This document shows, piece after piece, positions 59,822 through 64,000 of a stretch of DNA of 64,000 bases (position 1 is its first letter; each line of letters opens with the position of its first letter). The position numbers and the translations under genes are program-made. The stretch spans positions 62,001-126,000 of the forward strand of contig JBGPHC010000002.1 of the NCBI GenBank assembly GCA_041484195.1. Reading direction: 5' to 3'. Source of the DNA: PSRI01 sp041484195. Its GTDB lineage: Bacteria > Bacteroidota > Bacteroidia > Chitinophagales > Chitinophagaceae. Below the pieces are notes generated by a model. It searched no databases. It saw only the letters and a list, made by a program, of their open reading frames with translations, and had not been told where the DNA came from.

Positions 59822-61174
59822 CTACCTCAAAACCATGTGCCTGTCTGCATCGAGTCTTACCAGAATAAATAGCATGACTGAAAAAGTCAGGAATGAAGTG
59901 CCCCCATAGCTCACAAAAGGAAGTGGAATACCAATTACAGGAACGAGACCGATGGTCATGCCCACATTGATGGTAGTATGGAAGAAGATAACAGCGGCTA
60001 CCCCATATGCATAGGCTCTGCTGAAAGTACTTCGCTGTCGTTCCGCGACGGTCACGATCCGCAAGAGCAATACCAGGTACAGGGAGAGGAAAATAAAACT
60101 GCCCACGAACCCGAAACCCTCACCGATGGTGTCAAAAATAAAATCCGTTCTTTGTTCAGGAACAAACCCATAGCGGGTCTGAGTCCCCTTCAACAAACCT
60201 TTTCCGAATAATCCTCCGGAGCCTATGGCGATTTTAGACTGCCGCACATTATAATTTCCGGCTTCCTGGGACTTTCTGCTCTTACTTTCTTCTTCTTTCA
60301 GAACCAATTCCGCTTGCGCCTGATTTTTGGGAACATAGTCGCGGCCAATGGCATCGTAAATTCGTTTCACCTGGTATGGCTCCAGCACATGGTCAAAGAA
60401 GAATGGCACGGCAAATCGTTGCACGCCCACACATAGGATCCAAAATCCCGCTATCATGAAAAAAATTCTGCGTTTTTTCTTTATCTGTTTTCTCAAAACA
60501 TAGATAGTGATCACCGCGATAACGGTGAGTATGATGGCCAGCGTGTCGGGTTCCAGCAATAAGGTGGCCACAACCAATGCAGCCAGTGAAAATCCAATCA
60601 CCAGTACGGCGCCGGGCAAGCCTTCCCGATACATCACCAGGAAGAAAGAAAAATACACAAGCGCCAGGCCCGTTTCACTTTGAAATCTGCAGAGGATCGC
60701 GGGAAAGAGTACCAGACCGGTGGCAATCAATTGTGATTTCAGTTTGGAAAAATCCGTATCCTGCTGCGAGAGATATTTAGCCAGGGCCAGGTTCACGAAT
60801 ATTTTGCAGAGCTCGGCAGGTTGTATATTGAAAAGCCCCAATTTAATGATGGATTCAGTTCCTTTTATCCTGGAATGAAAGGGAAAGACCAGGAACATGA
60901 GCAGGATGCCAAACAGATAAAATAAATTGGCAGTTGCGGTAAAGAATTTGCTGTCTGTCAGTAAGATTACAATGCCAAGCGCTATCGCCAGCAGGAAATA
61001 GAGCGCCTGCTTGCTATAGTCTGTTTTCAATGAAAGAAAACTTTGCATCACATTATCGCCTTCGCGATAAGTGGCGGCAAAAATACACATGATGCCAATG
61101 ACACAAAGAATGAGATACATCCAAACCATTGACCAATCAACGCCTCTTGATATGTTAGGACTCTGCTGGTTCAT
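59822..61174 (-). CDS. rodA: rod shape-determining protein RodA
   Basis: 450 residues, SEDS-family peptidoglycan glycosyltransferase with ten membrane helices. Key motifs: FHSRIKGTESIIKLGLFNIQPAELCKI, RQSKIAIGSGGLFGKGLLKGTQTRYGFVPEQRTDFIF, and PLPFVSYGGTSFLT near the end. It polymerises lipid II along the cylindrical wall with the PBP2 encoded just upstream (4-nt overlap). An unusual insertion about residues 215-310 contains charged residues (KQIKKKRR; VLKEEESKSRKSQEAG). Confidence 0.95.
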   Translation of the reverse strand: MNQQSPNISRGVDWSMVWMYLILCVIGIMCIFAATYREGDNVMQSFLSLKTDYSKQALYFLLAIALGIVILLTDSKFFTATANLFYLFGILLMFLVFPFHSRIKGTESIIKLGLFNIQPAELCKIFVNLALAKYLSQQDTDFSKLKSQLIATGLVLFPAILCRFQSETGLALVYFSFFLVMYREGLPGAVLVIGFSLAALVVATLLLEPDTLAIILTVIAVITIYVLRKQIKKKRRIFFMIAGFWILCVGVQRFAVPFFFDHVLEPYQVKRIYDAIGRDYVPKNQAQAELVLKEEESKSRKSQEAGNYNVRQSKIAIGSGGLFGKGLLKGTQTRYGFVPEQRTDFIFDTIGEGFGFVGSFIFLSLYLVLLLRIVTVAERQRSTFSRAYAYGVAAVIFFHTTINVGMTIGLVPVIGIPLPFVSYGGTSFLTFSVMLFILVRLDADRHMVLR

Positions 61175-63270
61175 GTGGTGCCGGGATTGATTTTGGACCG
61201 GAAAATATTTTTGCGATGATCAAGGTCAGCGTGATTCTTGTAAAAGGCGACCGGTTTACCGGGAGCCTTTGATTTCTTTTGAATCTCCGGTGATTTTATA
61301 TGGGGATTCAGGTATTTCTGGAGATAGCTGCTATCCTGATAGAGGTTGAAATAGTAGTAAGCCCTGGTGGAATCTTCAACAAATTGCTTCCTTTTGAGGT
61401 ATTCTGGCATCAGGTTAGTTCCTTCTATTCTTTCAACTTCTTTCAGTCTTTCCTGCCTAAGGGTGTCGTTCAAATATTTTTCAATTAGCAAGGAAGCCAT
61501 TGGAGCGGCCCAGGTGGCTCCAAATCCCGCATTCTCCACTGCCACGGCAATGGCGATCTTCGGATTTTCACGGGGGGCGAAACAAACAAACATGGAATTG
61601 TTGGGAAGCTTTATTCTTTTACCGTCGAGTATTGTATATTTTTCGGCTGTACCCGTTTTAGCGCAGATATTGATCCCGGGTATACTTGCTCCCATTGCAG
61701 TTCCTTTTTCCACTACGTCCTGCATGCCACTGTGAATGGCTTCATAGGCTTCAGCTGAGATATGAGTAAGGACAGCATGTTTCTTGCGATAGGCGATCAG
61801 CAGCGAATCATTTCCGGATTCACCCTCGATGGTCTCTGCAATATGAGGAATATAATAATACCCTTTGTTCGCAATGATGCACATCGCGTTAGCGAGTTGC
61901 AATGGGGTGGCCTGCATCTTGTCCTGGCCAATGCCCAATGTAACGTTGGTGCAAGAATTCCAGGCGCCGCGGTAGTCTTTATTGTAAACGCTGGTATCGG
62001 GTATATTGCCAGAGTCCTCGCTGGGAAGGTCAATGCCAAGCTTGTGGCCCAATCCAAAAGCATTCATGTATTCCTTCCATTTCATGTATCCCGCCTTCAC
62101 ATTCCTGTATTGCGGATTGTCTACTGCCAGTCTGTACACCTGCGAGAAATAGGAGTTGCAGGAATTGGCCAATGCCAGGCGCAGGTTGGCCGCGTGACCG
62201 GGATTACTGTGTTCACAGCTGATGGGCTTGGCACATGCGCGGTAGGCACCCAGGCATGAATAGCCGTAAGACGGGGTAATCACACCTTCATCCAGGGCTA
62301 CCAAACCTCCAATTGGTTTGAAAGTGGAGCCCGGCTCATACCTGCCCCCAATAGACCTGTTGAGTAAGGGCCCGGACACATCCAGCACCATCCGGGCATA
62401 ATTCTTTTGTTTCTCAGGACCCGTAAGGTCATTCGGATCGAAGCTGGGTCCCGAGGCCATTGCAAGGATGCCTCCTGTTTTGGGATCCAGGGCCACGATG
62501 CTGCCGACTTTATTGGTCAGCAATTTTTCCGCGAGGGCCTGCAAGTCGATGTCAAGAAAGGTTTTGATATTTCTTCCGGCAATGGCAGCGGTATCGTACT
62601 TACCTTGTTCCCAGGAGCCCTGGATGCGGTTTCGGTTATCTTTGATCAGGTATTGTACGCCTCTCTGGCCCATAAGCACCGATTCGTATGATTGCTCCAT
62701 GCCTGACCTGCCCACATAGTCCCCCAACTGGTAGAAGAAATTACTGCGCCTGAGGATGGCGGAATCCACTTCGCCGATATATCCCAGCAGGTGCGCCGCA
62801 GCGTGATAGGGATACACACGAATAGGCCTTTCCACCAGGGTAAATCCGGGGAAGCGCCAGATATTCTCTTCCAGCCTGGCCTGCATGTCGGGAGGCAGAA
62901 GATCTTCAAATACGGATGGCATATACCTGTTTCGATTCTTGAACAACACGTTTCTCATCCTCCTTTCGAATTCCGTTGTGTCAATATTAAGGAGGTTGCA
63001 CAGATAATTGGTGTCTACATTCCTGATTTCCGCAGGTGTCACCATCAGGTCAAAGATGATCGTATTATTCAGGATGGCTTTCCCCTTTCTGTCGAAGATG
63101 ATACCGCGGTCGGGATATACCACTTTTTTGTAAACCGCATTATCCATAGCCTGCACTTTATATTTTTCAGATACAACCTGGAGGATAAAAAGCCTGGTCA
63201 CTATCACCAGGAAAGTAGCTACAAAAATCAGACGGATAACATTTTGCCGGGATTGATTGAATACAGGCAT
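61171..63270 (-). CDS. mrdA: penicillin-binding protein 2
   Basis: 699 residues, class B PBP of the elongasome. N-terminal membrane helix about 10-32, dimerisation domain, then the transpeptidase domain: SxxK motif Ser315-Thr-Phe-Lys318, SxN motif Ser370-Cys-Asn372, and KTG motif at 538-540. The C-terminal tail is extended (about 120 residues past KTG) and basic. It works with RodA, whose gene overlaps it by 4 nt, under MreC/MreD from the same operon. Confidence 0.95.
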   Translation of the reverse strand: MPVFNQSRQNVIRLIFVATFLVIVTRLFILQVVSEKYKVQAMDNAVYKKVVYPDRGIIFDRKGKAILNNTIIFDLMVTPAEIRNVDTNYLCNLLNIDTTEFERRMRNVLFKNRNRYMPSVFEDLLPPDMQARLEENIWRFPGFTLVERPIRVYPYHAAAHLLGYIGEVDSAILRRSNFFYQLGDYVGRSGMEQSYESVLMGQRGVQYLIKDNRNRIQGSWEQGKYDTAAIAGRNIKTFLDIDLQALAEKLLTNKVGSIVALDPKTGGILAMASGPSFDPNDLTGPEKQKNYARMVLDVSGPLLNRSIGGRYEPGSTFKPIGGLVALDEGVITPSYGYSCLGAYRACAKPISCEHSNPGHAANLRLALANSCNSYFSQVYRLAVDNPQYRNVKAGYMKWKEYMNAFGLGHKLGIDLPSEDSGNIPDTSVYNKDYRGAWNSCTNVTLGIGQDKMQATPLQLANAMCIIANKGYYYIPHIAETIEGESGNDSLLIAYRKKHAVLTHISAEAYEAIHSGMQDVVEKGTAMGASIPGINICAKTGTAEKYTILDGKRIKLPNNSMFVCFAPRENPKIAIAVAVENAGFGATWAAPMASLLIEKYLNDTLRQERLKEVERIEGTNLMPEYLKRKQFVEDSTRAYYYFNLYQDSSYLQKYLNPHIKSPEIQKKSKAPGKPVAFYKNHADLDHRKNIFRSKINPGTT

Positions 63271-63379
63271 GGCCTGGAGTGAAATTTATTATAGTATTAA
63301 GAATCGCTTTTTCAATTGCGTGTATTGCTTCGAATTGCAAGTTTAGTCTTTATTTATCATCCGTTATATTTCTGTTTGA

Positions 63380-63910
63380 TCAGGTGTTGGTCCGGAATTT
63401 CTGTTTCCGGTAGAAAAGGGTTTCCGTGATCATGATGAGCAGGAAGCTGATGCCCGTTGTGGAGAATACTTTCCCCAGGAAATACCAGAAATTTCCAAAT
63501 TGAAGCCATTCGAGGAAAACCAAATAGGCGTTATGGATGAAGGAGAGTACGAGTACATAAACTATATAGGGAGTCCATCCCATGCTCGATGGGGCAGGCT
63601 CTGTGTAGTTGTAGCCCATGCCCTCGTGCGTGACCAGAACATTTATGAGGAAGGGGCGTAAGTAGGCGATCAATGAGCAGGATGCGGCATGAAGTCCCGG
63701 TGTTTTGGTGAAATAGTCCAATGTCAGGCCAAATAGGAAGCCAACGAAAACCAGGCTGATCCTCGACATGGAAAAAGGCAACAAGAGAATGTACAGAAAA
63801 TAGAGATAGGGGCTAATGAATCCATGCAATGGCGGGATCTTATTCAGGATAAAAACCTGCACCAGGATGAAGGCCGCAAACCGAATGATATTTTTCAGTA
63901 ATTCACTCAT
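63380..63910 (-). CDS. mreD: rod shape-determining protein MreD
   Basis: 176 residues, five or six membrane helices, the first at about residues 7-24. VFVGFLFGLTLDYFTKTPGLHAASCSLIAYLRPFLI is the conserved core of MreD. It anchors the elongasome with MreC. The start overlaps the mreC stop (ATGA); PBP2 follows after 109 nt. Confidence 0.92.
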   Translation of the reverse strand: MSELLKNIIRFAAFILVQVFILNKIPPLHGFISPYLYFLYILLLPFSMSRISLVFVGFLFGLTLDYFTKTPGLHAASCSLIAYLRPFLINVLVTHEGMGYNYTEPAPSSMGWTPYIVYVLVLSFIHNAYLVFLEWLQFGNFWYFLGKVFSTTGISFLLIMITETLFYRKQKFRTNT

Positions 63911-64000
63911 TGTAAATCCTGCTTGTGTGTTGCTTTTTCCAATGCGTCCTGCTCTTCCTTCTGGAGATTTTTGACAACGTATACAAATTGAATATTGAAG
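63907..64000 (-). CDS. mreC: rod shape-determining protein MreC (3' end only)
   Basis: The last 30 codons run off the right edge, reading FNIQFVYVVKNLQKEEQDAL and ending THKQDLQ. YVVKNLQKEEQ is the usual C-terminal helix of MreC in this phylum, and the stop overlaps the mreD start by 4 nt, as in other mreCD operons. The remainder is outside the window. Confidence 0.8.
   Translation of the reverse strand, partial: FNIQFVYVVKNLQKEEQDALEKATHKQDLQ

Overview
This 64 kb window looks like chromosome of a member of the Bacteroidota, probably of the Chitinophagaceae type. This is inferred from several signs. There are secreted proteins with type IX secretion (T9SS) C-terminal domains and TonB receptors with carboxypeptidase-regulatory-like N-domains. 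Promoters fit the Bacteroidota pattern TTG-N19-21-TAnnTTTG. Shine-Dalgarno sequences are mostly weak or absent. The ATP synthase operon has a long subunit a with a signal peptide. I saw no tRNA, rRNA, CRISPR array or insertion sequence. Most of the window reads as core genome; the stretch 13.2-17.7 kb looks accessory.

Layout. 0-9.4 kb: an edge-cut MFS transporter, an MBL hydrolase, a DUF3108 protein, a flippase-like membrane protein, then housekeeping genes (ruvC, a HIT protein, greA, a D-2-hydroxyacid dehydrogenase, rsmA, pdxA) and a LolA-like protein. 9.5-13.2 kb: exported TIM-barrel, formylglycine-enzyme-like and Gfo/Idh proteins. 13.2-17.7 kb: an RDD protein, an AT-rich two-gene DUF488 cassette whose second protein ends in a sliding-clamp-like QISLF, a 95-residue orphan and a 479-residue uncharacterised protein. 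17.7-30 kb: an ABC exporter, three T9SS cargo-type proteins, and a TonB receptor operon carrying a winged-helix regulator. 30.1-34.4 kb: atpB-E-F-H-A with its promoter and terminator but no atpG. 34.4-38.5 kb: an MsbA-like ABC exporter and a secreted 729-residue protein with a caspase-like His/Cys signature.

38.6-53.7 kb is the most coherent functional block and appears devoted to phosphate. It holds a PhoB/PhoR-like two-component pair, an alkaline-phosphatase-superfamily enzyme, a metallophosphoesterase plus glycosyltransferase operon that resembles the PlcP/Agt membrane-lipid remodelling pair, a TonB receptor plus lipoprotein operon, an OprO/OprP-type porin, a DUF47 protein and a PiT phosphate transporter. 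Two promoters in this block (43303-43347 and 49853-49908) carry tandem TTAAC-type repeats spaced exactly 11 nt apart. In each, the repeats end 9 nt before a -7-like element, as expected of PhoB/PhoP-type operators. This is my strongest finding: an apparent Pho regulon that links outer-membrane uptake and lipid substitution.

53.7-64 kb: rfbA and galE for surface sugars, a stand-alone C-terminal transketolase subunit, an ECF sigma factor with a membrane protein carrying three internal repeats and a small Spy/CpxP-like periplasmic protein, a second MBL hydrolase, and the cell-shape operon mreC-mreD-mrdA-rodA, cut by the right edge.
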